Origin: Microcella alkalica | Lineage (GTDB): Bacteria; Actinomycetota; Actinomycetes; Actinomycetales; Microbacteriaceae | Assembly: GCF_014595885.1 (NCBI RefSeq) | Contig: NZ_JABUKC010000003.1 | Span: 1-64,000, forward strand | Reading direction: 5' to 3' | DNA: 64,000 nucleotides | Shown here: one piece after another, positions 25,960-34,279 of the stretch | Layout: each line of letters begins with the position of its first letter | Numbering within the stretch: the stretch's first letter is position 1 | The notes under the pieces: model-generated | Seen by the model: the letters and a program-made list of their open reading frames with translations, nothing else | Told to the model about the DNA's origin: nothing | The model's database searches: none | Made by a program: the position numbers and the translations under genes

Positions 25960-27138
25960 ATGCCGCAGACCCACGCCGCCCTCGTCGCCGTCGAATCGCC
26001 GATCGCGCGCGACCCGCGCGTTCGCCGCCAGATCGCGTGGTTGCGCGACGCCGGCTTCGTCGTCGATTCGCTCGCGCTCGGCGCGGCACCGCCCGAGCCA
26101 GTGCGCGACCACTTCGAGCTCGGCCCCGCGCCTTCGTCCGACCCGGTCGGCACGCTGCGGCGCCACCTGCTGTCGTCTCGGCGCCGCGCCTTCCGAGAGC
26201 TCACGCTCTCGCGCTTCCCCGCCGAGGTGCGCCGCCGGGTGCATGACGGCGCCTACGACCTCATCGTGCTCAACGACCGTCACTTCGCGCCGTGGGTCGA
26301 CGATCCGCGCGACTTCCCGCGCGGATCAGACGGGCGGCGCATCCACCTCGACCTGCACGAGTACTTCGTGCCCTCGCTGCCGGCGTCCTCCGCGTGGAAC
26401 CTTGTCACGCGCGGCTACTACGCGTGGGCCCGACGCCAGATCGCGCACGAGGCCTTCACGAGCCGCTCAACCGTGAGCAGCGGCATCGCGCGGCTCTACG
26501 AGCATGAACTGGGCGTCGCCCCGCTCGCGATCGTGCGCAGCAGTCCACCCTTTGCTGAGTTCGAACCGAGCCCGGTCGACGCCTCGCGCATCCGCCTGAT
26601 CCACCACGGCTCCGCTCACTGGAATCGCGGCCTCGGCGAGATCGTCGACGCGATGCGGATGCTCGACGAACGGTTCGAGATGACGTTCATGCTGCTGGGC
26701 GACCCGAGCGTCGAGGCCGAGCTCGCGCGCCGCACGGCCGACCTCGGAGACCGGGTTCGGGTGGTCCCGCCCGTGGAGACGACCCGGATCACCGAAACGA
26801 TCCGCGAGTACGACCTCGAGATCATGTTCTTCCCTCCCCGCACGCGCAACCTCGAGCTCGCGCTGCCGAACAAGCTCTTCGAGGCCGTGCAGGCCCGGCT
26901 CGGTCTGGTGATCGGCCGCAGCCCGATGATGCAGGAGATCGTCGACCGGTACGGCAACGGCCTCGTCGTCGAGGGCTGGAGCGCCGCCGACCTCGCCGAG
27001 GTGCTGCGGTCGCTCACGCCCGAGCGAGTCGCCGCCATGAAAGCGGCATCGAGCACGGCCGCGCTCGAGCTCAACGCCGAGACGGAGCGCGTCGCCTTCC
27101 TCGCGAGTGCGCTCGGAACGACGGAGGCGGGCCGATGA
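25960..27138 (+). CDS. GT-B glycosyltransferase (tandem copy 1)
   Basis: A 392-residue cytosolic glycosyltransferase of the GT4-like fold. N-terminal domain with RDPRVRRQIAWLRDAGF near 19 and a DLHEYFVP motif near 130; C-terminal nucleotide-sugar domain with HHGSAHWNRG near 210, YDLEIMFFPP near 286 and the LPNKLFEAVQARLG segment near 304. It is the first gene of a three-gene unit with a close paralogue and an ABC exporter, the genes overlapping by 4 bases each. Sugar specificity is not readable. Confidence 0.8.
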   Translation: MPQTHAALVAVESPIARDPRVRRQIAWLRDAGFVVDSLALGAAPPEPVRDHFELGPAPSSDPVGTLRRHLLSSRRRAFRELTLSRFPAEVRRRVHDGAYDLIVLNDRHFAPWVDDPRDFPRGSDGRRIHLDLHEYFVPSLPASSAWNLVTRGYYAWARRQIAHEAFTSRSTVSSGIARLYEHELGVAPLAIVRSSPPFAEFEPSPVDASRIRLIHHGSAHWNRGLGEIVDAMRMLDERFEMTFMLLGDPSVEAELARRTADLGDRVRVVPPVETTRITETIREYDLEIMFFPPRTRNLELALPNKLFEAVQARLGLVIGRSPMMQEIVDRYGNGLVVEGWSAADLAEVLRSLTPERVAAMKAASSTAALELNAETERVAFLASALGTTEAGR

Positions 27139-28313
27139 GCATGCGCACCGCGCTCGTCGTCGTGCTCTCGCAGGCGCACAACGACCCGCGCGTCCGGCAT
27201 CAGATCACCTGGCTGCACGAGGCCGGCTGGATCGTCGACACCGTCGGCCTCGGTCCGACGCCCTCCGACGAGGTGCGGCGGCACTTCGAGCTGCAGCCGC
27301 AGGCCGACTGGGTGCGCACCCGGCCCGGAGCCGTCATCGCGTACCGCCTGCTGCCCCGACGCCAGATGTTCCGCCGGCTCGCGCTCGACCGCTTCCCCGC
27401 CGAGTCGCTGCGGGCGCTGCGCAACGGCGAGTATGACCTGCTCGTGCTCGAGGACTTTGACTTCCTGCCCATCATCGTCGACCCGCGCGCACTCGGCACC
27501 CCGGCCGCGCGGGGCACCCATGTGCATCTCGACATGCACGAGTACCGGGGCGAGCCGCGCGTCATGACGGCCTGGAAGCGGCTCACGAGGAGATTCCGGA
27601 TGTGGCAGCGCACCTTCATCGGGCACCCGCGCATCAACTCACGAAGCACGGTGGCCCGGCGAATCGCTGAACTGTACGCCGAGGAGTTCAGGATCCCGAT
27701 GCCCGCGATCGTTCGGAGCGCGCCGCCTCTTCACGATCATCAACCAAGTCCGGTCAGCGACGACCAGGTGCGCCTGGTGTTTCACGGGCTCGCGAGCTGG
27801 CAGCGGGGATTCGAGCAAATCGTCGACGCTATGCGCCTGCTCGATGAGAGGTTCACGATGACCTTCATGCTCACGGGCAACGAAGCGGTTATCGCAGGAC
27901 TTCGCAGTCTCGCTTCAGGTCTTGCCGACCGGATACGCATCGTGCCGCCCGTACCGATGCCCGAGATCAGCGCCGAAATCAATCAGTACGACCTCGAGAT
28001 CATCTTCTTGCCCCCCGTCGGCCCGAACGTCGAGTTCGCTCTGCCCAATAAATTCTTCGAGGCGGTGCAGGGCCGCCTCGGCGTCGTCGTGGGCGAGAGC
28101 CCGATGATGGCCGAGCTCGTGCGCGAGCACGGCCTCGGCCCCGTCGTCGACGGCTGGACGGGCGCCGACCTCGCCCGCACGCTCGCCGCCCTCACGAGCG
28201 ACGACGTCGCGGAGTTCAAGAGGGCGGCCCAGCGCGCGGCCGAGGTGCTCAACGCGGAGCACGAGGGCCGCGTCTTCCTCGACGCGATCGAGGCGAACCG
28301 AGCCGGCGCATGA
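27135..28313 (+). CDS. GT-B glycosyltransferase (tandem copy 2)
   Basis: Also 392 residues and collinear with its upstream neighbour: NDPRVRHQITWLHEAGW, DMHEYRGEP, FHGLASWQRG, YDLEIIFLPP and LPNKFFEAVQGRLG occupy the same positions. It arose by tandem duplication and has diverged in the acceptor-facing N-terminal half more than in the donor domain, which suggests the same donor sugar but different acceptors (inference). ATGA overlap at both ends (27135-27138 and 28310-28313) couples it to both neighbours. Confidence 0.8.
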   Translation: MSMRTALVVVLSQAHNDPRVRHQITWLHEAGWIVDTVGLGPTPSDEVRRHFELQPQADWVRTRPGAVIAYRLLPRRQMFRRLALDRFPAESLRALRNGEYDLLVLEDFDFLPIIVDPRALGTPAARGTHVHLDMHEYRGEPRVMTAWKRLTRRFRMWQRTFIGHPRINSRSTVARRIAELYAEEFRIPMPAIVRSAPPLHDHQPSPVSDDQVRLVFHGLASWQRGFEQIVDAMRLLDERFTMTFMLTGNEAVIAGLRSLASGLADRIRIVPPVPMPEISAEINQYDLEIIFLPPVGPNVEFALPNKFFEAVQGRLGVVVGESPMMAELVREHGLGPVVDGWTGADLARTLAALTSDDVAEFKRAAQRAAEVLNAEHEGRVFLDAIEANRAGA

Positions 28314-30091
28314 AGGCGACCTGGCGGCTCTACCGCGATGTGACGGCGATCCTGCCGGCGCGCGCGCGCCGCTTCCTGCTGCGGTACTCGGTGCTGCTCG
28401 GCCTGCTCTCGGTGCTCGACGCCGCTGCCCTCGCCATCCTCGCCGTCGTGATCGGCCCGATCGTAGCCGGCACCCCGCTGACCCTGCCGATCATCGGCCG
28501 AGTCGACACGCTGGGCATGCTGCTGCTGCTCGGCCTGGTGTGCGTCGCGATCATCGCCAAGGGGGTCTTCGCGCTCGCGCTCTCGTGGCGCGCGACCCGC
28601 GTCTTCTCGACGTACGAGCTCGAGCTCGGCGCGCGATTGTTCGACAGCTACCTCGCCTCGAGCTGGGTCGAGCGCCTGAAGCGCAACTCGGCCGACATCG
28701 TGCGCCTGACCGACAGCAGCGTCTCGACCACGATCTCCGGCTTCGTCCTGCCGACGACGCTGCTCGTGGGCGAGCTGCTGAGCTTCGTGACGGTCGTCGT
28801 CGTGCTCGCGATCGCGCAACCGGTGGTCGCCGCGATCGCCCTCGCCTATCTGGGGATGCTCGGCGCCGTGCTCTTCTTCTGGGTCACGCGCCGCGCGCGC
28901 GAGGCCGGTCAGGTGGCGCTGCGGTTCTCGCTGCGCAGCACCCGACTGATCACGGAGATGGTCGGTGCCCTGAAGGAGGTCACGCTGCGCGCGAAGGCCG
29001 ACGAGGCCGCCGCTGTCGTGCGATCGAATCGCGAACGGACGACCCGCGCGCGGGCGAACTCCCAGTTCCTCGCGCAGGTGCCGCGGTACGTGCTCGATTC
29101 GGGCATCATCGGCGGCTTCGCGCTCGTCGGCGTCGCCGGATACCTCATGGACGGCCTCACCGGAGCGCTCACGGCGATCGCGCTCTTCGGGCTCGCGGGC
29201 TTCCGCATGGCGCCCTCGATCGTGCGGTTCCAGGGCATCGTGTCGCAGGTCTCGGTCAGCACGCCGCACGCTCAGGCCGTGCTCGCCGAGATCCGCCGCT
29301 CCGAAGCGGCGACGACGACGCGCGATCGCGAGGAGGCTCCCCTGCCGGAGCATCCCCGCACCCTCCGCTTCGAGGCGGTCGGTTTCCGATACGCCGCCGA
29401 CGCGCCGGAGGCGGTCCGCGAGGTCTCGCTCGAGATCCCGTTCGGCTCCACCGTCGCCTTCGTCGGCTCGTCGGGTGCGGGCAAGTCAACCATGATCGAT
29501 CTGCTGCTCGGGCTCATCGAGCCGACCTCGGGACGCATCGAGATCGACGGCGTCGAGCTGTCCGCGGCCCGCGCCGCCTGGCGGCGCCGTGTCGGCTACG
29601 TGCCGCAGGACGTCTCGCTGTTCGACGCGACGATCGCCCAGAACGTCGCCCTCACCTGGACCGACGGCTACGACCTGGAGCGCGTGCGCCGAGCTCTCGA
29701 GCTCGCGCAGATGCTGGAGACGGTCGAAGCCCGCGAGGGCGGCGTGCACGCGCGCGTCGGCGAGCGGGGGCTCGCGCTTTCGGGCGGCCAGCGGCAGCGG
29801 CTCGGCATCGCCCGAGCCCTCTACGCCGACCCGCTCGTACTCGTGATGGACGAGGCGACGAGCGCGCTCGACACGGCGACCGAGGCGGCGGTGACCGATG
29901 CGATCCGCACCCTGAGGGGATCGATGACGATCATCACGGTCGCGCACCGCCTGTCGACCGTGCTCGAATCCGACATCATCTTCTTCATGCGCGACGGCGA
30001 GGTGGCTGCGCGCGGCACGTTCGACGAGCTCGTGCGCACCGTGCCCGACTTCGCGCACCAGGCGCGGCTCGCAGGGCTCGCGGGTCAGTGA
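28310..30091 (+). CDS. ABC exporter, fused permease and ATPase (MsbA-like)
   Basis: A 593-residue half-transporter. Membrane domain about 15-320 with six hydrophobic segments; nucleotide-binding domain about 345-593 with Walker A GSSGAGKST (about 385-393), Q-loop YVPQDVSLF, signature LSGGQRQRLG (about 489), Walker B LVLVMDEATSALD (about 510-522) and the switch histidine in TVAHRL. It would dimerise and flip a lipid-linked substrate outward. Overlap with the two upstream glycosyltransferases suggests it moves the lipid-linked glycan they build, as PglK-type flippases do. A hairpin follows the stop. Confidence 0.88.
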   Translation: MKATWRLYRDVTAILPARARRFLLRYSVLLGLLSVLDAAALAILAVVIGPIVAGTPLTLPIIGRVDTLGMLLLLGLVCVAIIAKGVFALALSWRATRVFSTYELELGARLFDSYLASSWVERLKRNSADIVRLTDSSVSTTISGFVLPTTLLVGELLSFVTVVVVLAIAQPVVAAIALAYLGMLGAVLFFWVTRRAREAGQVALRFSLRSTRLITEMVGALKEVTLRAKADEAAAVVRSNRERTTRARANSQFLAQVPRYVLDSGIIGGFALVGVAGYLMDGLTGALTAIALFGLAGFRMAPSIVRFQGIVSQVSVSTPHAQAVLAEIRRSEAATTTRDREEAPLPEHPRTLRFEAVGFRYAADAPEAVREVSLEIPFGSTVAFVGSSGAGKSTMIDLLLGLIEPTSGRIEIDGVELSAARAAWRRRVGYVPQDVSLFDATIAQNVALTWTDGYDLERVRRALELAQMLETVEAREGGVHARVGERGLALSGGQRQRLGIARALYADPLVLVMDEATSALDTATEAAVTDAIRTLRGSMTIITVAHRLSTVLESDIIFFMRDGEVAARGTFDELVRTVPDFAHQARLAGLAGQ

Positions 30092-30098
30092 CTCGCGG

Positions 30099-30117
30099 GC
30101 GCCGTCAGCGACGGCGC
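30099..30117. terminator. Bidirectional hairpin between the exporter and wecB
   Basis: An 8-bp perfect stem GCGCCGTC/GACGGCGC with a 3-base AGC loop in the convergent gap, overlapping the wecB stop codon. Confidence 0.6.
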
Positions 30118-31166
30118 TCGACCAGCGTCTCGACGACGGCGGCGGCGGCGGTGCCGTCGCCGTACGGTGCGGCGTCCGTCTCCGCCGGCGTCGGCCGCTG
30201 CACGGCGGCGGCGAGCTGGTCGAGGCGCTCGCTCACCAGCTGATTCCAGCCGAGCTCGACGGTCTCGACCCACTCGGTCTCGGGGCGCACCGTCGTGCAC
30301 AGCACGCGCAGCAGGAACGCCTCCTTCTGCAGGCCACCGGAGTCGGTCACCACCCCCGCACTGCCCATGACCGCCGCCACGAGCTCCGGGTACGGCAGCG
30401 GCTCGATGGGCCGGATCGCCCCGCGTTCGAGCTCGAGCCCGTGCGAGGCCGCGAGCGAGCGCAGCCGCGGGTGCACCGCGAGGAGCACGGGCAGGTCGAG
30501 CGACGCGAGCTGATCGAGGATCGCCGCGAGGCGAACGGGATCATCGGTGTTGTCGGGCCGGTGCAGCGTCGCGACGCGGTAGCGGCCGCGCTCGACGCCC
30601 TCCGGCAGCGGGGTGCCCGAGGCGAGCACGCGGTCGCGCACCTCGTGCAGGACGTCGGTCATGACATCGCCGACGAGCACGCTGCGGTCGGCGAGTCCCT
30701 CGTGCGCCAGATGCCTCATGGCGACGTCGGTCGGCGCGAGCAGCAGATCGGCCGCATGGTCGGTGAGCACGCGATTGTGCTCCTCCGGCATGCGACGGTT
30801 GAACGACCGCAGGCCCGCCTCGAGGTGCGCCACAGGGATGTGGAGCTTGACCGCCGCGAGGGCCGCCGCGATCGTCGAGTTGGTGTCGCCGTAGACGAGC
30901 ACCCAGTCGGGCCTGCTCTGCTCGAACACCGGCTCGAGCCCGGCGAGCATCGCGCCCGTCTGCGCGCCGTGCTTTCCCGAGCCGACCGCGAGGTTGACGT
31001 CGGGCTGGGCGATGCCGAGATCCTGGAAGAACACGTCGGACATGCGCTCGTCGTAGTGCTGCCCCGTGTGCACCACGAGGTGCTCCGCGTGACCGGCCAT
31101 CGCTCGCGCGATGGGGGCGAGCTTCACGAACTGAGGGCGGGCTCCGACGACGCTGATGACACGCAT
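30105..31166 (-). CDS. wecB: UDP-N-acetylglucosamine 2-epimerase, non-hydrolysing (WecB/WbpI type)
   Basis: A 353-residue GT-B-fold epimerase that interconverts UDP-GlcNAc and UDP-ManNAc (or, for WbpI-type enzymes, the 2,3-diacetamido-uronic acid derivatives). Signature segments: SVVGARPQFVKLAP at the N terminus, VHTGQHYDERMS near 32, VYGDTNST near 89, HLEAGLRSFNRRMPEEHNR near 108 and the late VTDSGGLQKEAFLL near 273. Length is the family norm. It is a single-gene unit with TAGCAT exactly 6 bases before the ATG. With the dehydrogenase, oxidoreductase, aminotransferase and acetyltransferase at 35.4-40.6 kb it completes a Wbp-like set; plain ManNAcA synthesis is the alternative role. Confidence 0.93.
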   Translation of the reverse strand: MRVISVVGARPQFVKLAPIARAMAGHAEHLVVHTGQHYDERMSDVFFQDLGIAQPDVNLAVGSGKHGAQTGAMLAGLEPVFEQSRPDWVLVYGDTNSTIAAALAAVKLHIPVAHLEAGLRSFNRRMPEEHNRVLTDHAADLLLAPTDVAMRHLAHEGLADRSVLVGDVMTDVLHEVRDRVLASGTPLPEGVERGRYRVATLHRPDNTDDPVRLAAILDQLASLDLPVLLAVHPRLRSLAASHGLELERGAIRPIEPLPYPELVAAVMGSAGVVTDSGGLQKEAFLLRVLCTTVRPETEWVETVELGWNQLVSERLDQLAAAVQRPTPAETDAAPYGDGTAAAAVVETLVERRR

Positions 31167-31172
31167 CCGGCC

Positions 31173-31214
31173 ATGCTAGCCGCCGGATCGAGGCGGTCGG
31201 GGTGCCCCTAGACT
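31173..31214. promoter_or_regulatory. Divergent leaderless promoters, wecB and GT4
   Basis: Minus strand TAGCAT (31173-31178) sits 6 bases before wecB; plus strand TAGACT (31209-31214) sits 7 bases before ATG 31222. No good -35 hexamers are seen for either. Confidence 0.5.
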
Positions 31215-31221
31215 GGCCTGG

Positions 31222-32568
31222 ATGTCCGAGCCGAGCCCCGCCGCCGCCGCCGGCGACCGGCCCCACGTGCTCTACGTCGCGTGGGGCTTCCCGCCGTCGC
31301 GCGGCGCCGGCATGTACCGCGCACTCGCGACCGCGAACGCCTTCGCCGCCGAGGGCTGGGAGGTCACTGTGCTCACGGCGACCCGCGACACGTTCGAGCG
31401 GCTCACGGGGAGCGACCCCGCCGCGGAGGCGGCCGTCGATCCGGCGGTGCGGGTCGAGCGCATTCCCTTCGACCCTGATCGCGGTGAGGAGGATCTGGCC
31501 CGTTGGTCCCGCTCGCGCGTGCTCTCGCCCCTGCTGTGGAACTACCTCCGCTGGCTGCGCTCGTCGGCGGCGTTCCCCGAGGGCGGGTACGGCCATTGGC
31601 GCGCTCCTCTCATCAAGGCCGCCGAGCGCATCCACGCCGATCGTCCCGTCGATCTGGTGGTCGGTTCCGCTAATCCGAACGTCGACTTCACACCCGGCGA
31701 GCACCTCCATCGGACGCACGGCGTGCCGTATGTCATGGACTACCGGGACGGCTGGTCGCTCGACGTCTACACCGGCGAGCGCGCCGTGTCGCGTCGCAGC
31801 CGGGCCGGCCGCATCGAATCGAGGATGCTGGAGAGCGCCGTCGAGGCGTGGTTCGTCAACGAGCCGATCCGTGCGTGGCACGCCCGTGAGCACCCCGAGC
31901 TCGAGGGGCGCCTGCACGTCGTCTCCAACGGCTGGGACCCGAAGTTCCTCCGCCTGCGGCCCCGTGAGCGCCTCGGCAGCGACGACGGGCTCACCTTCGC
32001 CTATCTCGGCACCATCTACGGCCCGATGCCGCTACGCGAGGCGCTCGAGGGCTGGCGGCTGGCGCGCTCCCGCTCCGAGCTCATCGCCCGGTCTCGGCTC
32101 GTCTTCCGCGGTCGACTCGGGCACTTCGCCGAGCCCGACGCCCACGCCGCGGCCCTGCTCGAGCAGTACCACGACGACGGCGTCGCCTACCTCGGCCCCG
32201 TGAGCAAAACGGAGGTCGCCTCGGTCTACGACGAGGTCGATGCGCTCCTCCTCATCGTCAGCCGCAGCCCGTTCGTGACGAGCGGGAAGGTCTTCGAGTA
32301 CGCGGCGACCGGCCTGCCGATCGCGGCCGTGCACCATCCCGAGACCGCCGCGACGAGCGTGCTCGATGGCAGACCGGGGTGGTTCCCGGTCGCCGACCTC
32401 ACGGCCGAGCAGGTGGCCGAGGCGATCCAGCGCACGGGCGAGCACGCCGCCACGATGACGGGCGCTGAGCTGGAGGCGGCGCGAGCCTGGGCTGCGCCGC
32501 TCGCGCGCGACGAGCAGCTGCTGCCGCGCATCCGTGCGCTGCGCGCCCTCGTCGGAGGAGCGCGATGA
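31222..32568 (+). CDS. Glycosyltransferase family 4-like protein
   Basis: A 448-residue GT-B enzyme. N-terminal Rossmann domain starts HVLYVAWGFPPSRGAGMYR, the GGxx-type acceptor loop of GT4 proteins; a central YRDGWSLDVY motif lies near 174; the C-terminal donor domain contains VVSNGWDPKF near 233, FAYLGTIYGPM near 258 and SGKVFEYAATGLP near 350 with the E-x7-E-like acidic pair. Such enzymes commonly transfer deoxyamino or hexosamine sugars to lipid-linked oligosaccharides. It overlaps the next gene by 4 bases and is divergent from wecB, so it may use a WecB-derived donor (inference). Confidence 0.85.
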   Translation: MSEPSPAAAAGDRPHVLYVAWGFPPSRGAGMYRALATANAFAAEGWEVTVLTATRDTFERLTGSDPAAEAAVDPAVRVERIPFDPDRGEEDLARWSRSRVLSPLLWNYLRWLRSSAAFPEGGYGHWRAPLIKAAERIHADRPVDLVVGSANPNVDFTPGEHLHRTHGVPYVMDYRDGWSLDVYTGERAVSRRSRAGRIESRMLESAVEAWFVNEPIRAWHAREHPELEGRLHVVSNGWDPKFLRLRPRERLGSDDGLTFAYLGTIYGPMPLREALEGWRLARSRSELIARSRLVFRGRLGHFAEPDAHAAALLEQYHDDGVAYLGPVSKTEVASVYDEVDALLLIVSRSPFVTSGKVFEYAATGLPIAAVHHPETAATSVLDGRPGWFPVADLTAEQVAEAIQRTGEHAATMTGAELEAARAWAAPLARDEQLLPRIRALRALVGGAR

Positions 32569-33083
32569 GCTCCCCTCCGCGCCATGTCGTCGTGCTGTTC
32601 GGCTCGAAGGGCTCCGCCTCCCCGGGCTCCTCGCTCGCCGCGGAGACCTCGCGACTGCGCTCGCTGCTGCAGGAGCACCCGCGCGTGACCGTCATCACCC
32701 GGGGTCTGGAGCGAGACTTCGCCGGTGCAGACCACCTCGACCTCGCCGCCGACGCGCCGAGCGCCGTCGATCGAGCCCTCGTGGCCGTGGGTGCTGGACG
32801 ACTGCACGCGCGGCTGCGGTCGTTCCCGCTGGGGCGCCTGCTCAACTCGCTGGGGCCGCTCGACGAGGGCCGGGTGCTCTGGCGCGCGGCGCGGCGCAAC
32901 GGCGCGGTGCGCGCGGCGCTGAAGGATGCCGACGTCGTGATCGCCGTGGACGCCGCGGCGGTCAAGACGGCGTGGCTGGCCCGCCGCCGTGGCTGGACGC
33001 CGGAGGCCTACTACGACCACCGGGCCGCCAGCTTCGGCCTGAGCTTCGGCGTCGACGGATCGACCGTCGCGCCGACCAGCTAG
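32565..33083 (+). CDS. Half-length glycosyltransferase-like protein of unknown function
   Basis: A 172-residue product with no family I can name. It opens with a Rossmann-like strand-turn (HVVVLFGSKGSASPG) and later has LKDADVVIAVDAAAVKTAW, the pattern of the first domain of GT-B glycosyltransferases, but the gene stops before any donor-binding domain. It may be the truncated N-terminal half of a former glycosyltransferase or a stand-alone partner of the upstream GT4, to which it is coupled by ATGA. Its stop shares CTAG (33080-33083) with the convergent gene, which could mark a recombination joint. Confidence 0.6.
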   Translation: MSSPPRHVVVLFGSKGSASPGSSLAAETSRLRSLLQEHPRVTVITRGLERDFAGADHLDLAADAPSAVDRALVAVGAGRLHARLRSFPLGRLLNSLGPLDEGRVLWRAARRNGAVRAALKDADVVIAVDAAAVKTAWLARRRGWTPEAYYDHRAASFGLSFGVDGSTVAPTS

Positions 33084-34279
33084 CGGCTGCCCGCGAGGAA
33101 GGGCTGGAGCACGCTCGCGGACAGCGTGCCGTCGTGCACGGCGCGCACGAACGCCGGCCCGGCTGCGGCGCGAGCGCGCGCGGCCTCACGGTCGGCGAGG
33201 AGCGAGCGGATGCTGCTCTCGAGCCTGCTCGCGCGAACGCTGACGATCGGCAGCTCGCGGCCGGTCGTGTCGCGCACGCTGCGCCGTACCTGATCCGTCA
33301 CCCAACCGATGACGAGACGGCCCGCCGCGAGCGCCTCGACGGCTGCTACTCCGTAGCCGCCAAGTCGGAACTGGTCGAGCACGACGTCCGCCGAACCGTA
33401 TGCTTCCCGCATCGCCGAATGTGGCAGACCCCGCAGCCGCCGATACTCGATGAGCCCCTCGTCGTGCAGACGCGACATCGTCTCGTCGATGAGATCGGTG
33501 CCCTTGAGCCACCCGGAGCTGGGCGCGTGCACGACGACGGGCCGCTCGCGCTCGAACGGCGCGGCGTCGGTGTGCCACCGCTCGGGCTGGATCACGACGG
33601 GCAACCACGTCGCGCGCGGCACATCGAGGAGGAGATCCGGGGTGGAGACGAAGACCGGCAGCTGCAGTCGGTCCAGCAGCGCCGCATTCTGCATGGCCGC
33701 TCGCTCGAGCCGGCGCGTCGACGCGTGCTGTGGGTCCGCGAACGGAGAATCGGCTTCGAGCGCCGCGTGCCGGCTCGGCAACCGGATGTCGCTGCCGTGG
33801 CACAGCATGGCCACGTGGATGCCCGTCGCCTGCAACCTGCGCACCTGCTGCTCGGTCGTCTCGGTCAGAATGCTGCCGAGCGGCTGCTTCTGCCCCTCGA
33901 CGATCACGTGCGTCGCGTGCGAGAGCACATGGTCACTCCATCGACGATGCCATGGGCCGGACGCCGCGTAGGCAGCGACGGGGACCTCGTAGTCGGCCAT
34001 GTGGTGGAAGTCGCTGCGAGTGCGAACCATCGCGTTCTGCGCCACCGTCTGTCCATCGGCTCGTTCGAGTGCGCGACACCACTCGTAAGCCTGCCCGGCG
34101 TAGTTGAGCGGCGCCACGATGACTCTCCGGTCACCCTCGAGAGGCGGCGGCTCACCCAATTCCTCAAGGTCGAACCGGTAGGCGGGAGGGAGCACTCGCC
34201 CGAGCACGCCCTCCGGCAGGGCGGAGAGCACGTGCCCAGCTGCGCGACGCGCGAGCTCGAGGAGCGCCGGGCGGGTCAT
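33080..34279 (-). CDS. GT-B glycosyltransferase
   Basis: A 399-residue protein with a GT4-like layout: an N-terminal acceptor domain (VIVAPLNYAGQAYEWCRAL, MLCHGSDIRLPSRH near 160) and a donor domain with VVHAPSSGWLKGTDL near 250 and the LGGYGVAAVEALAAGRLVIGW segment near 311, in which the conserved Glu is present. It is the last gene of a five-gene minus-strand operon (38142 to 33080), overlapping its upstream neighbour by 4 bases. Probably adds the sugar made by the three preceding biosynthetic genes (inference). Confidence 0.8.
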   Translation of the reverse strand: MTRPALLELARRAAGHVLSALPEGVLGRVLPPAYRFDLEELGEPPPLEGDRRVIVAPLNYAGQAYEWCRALERADGQTVAQNAMVRTRSDFHHMADYEVPVAAYAASGPWHRRWSDHVLSHATHVIVEGQKQPLGSILTETTEQQVRRLQATGIHVAMLCHGSDIRLPSRHAALEADSPFADPQHASTRRLERAAMQNAALLDRLQLPVFVSTPDLLLDVPRATWLPVVIQPERWHTDAAPFERERPVVVHAPSSGWLKGTDLIDETMSRLHDEGLIEYRRLRGLPHSAMREAYGSADVVLDQFRLGGYGVAAVEALAAGRLVIGWVTDQVRRSVRDTTGRELPIVSVRASRLESSIRSLLADREAARARAAAGPAFVRAVHDGTLSASVLQPFLAGSR

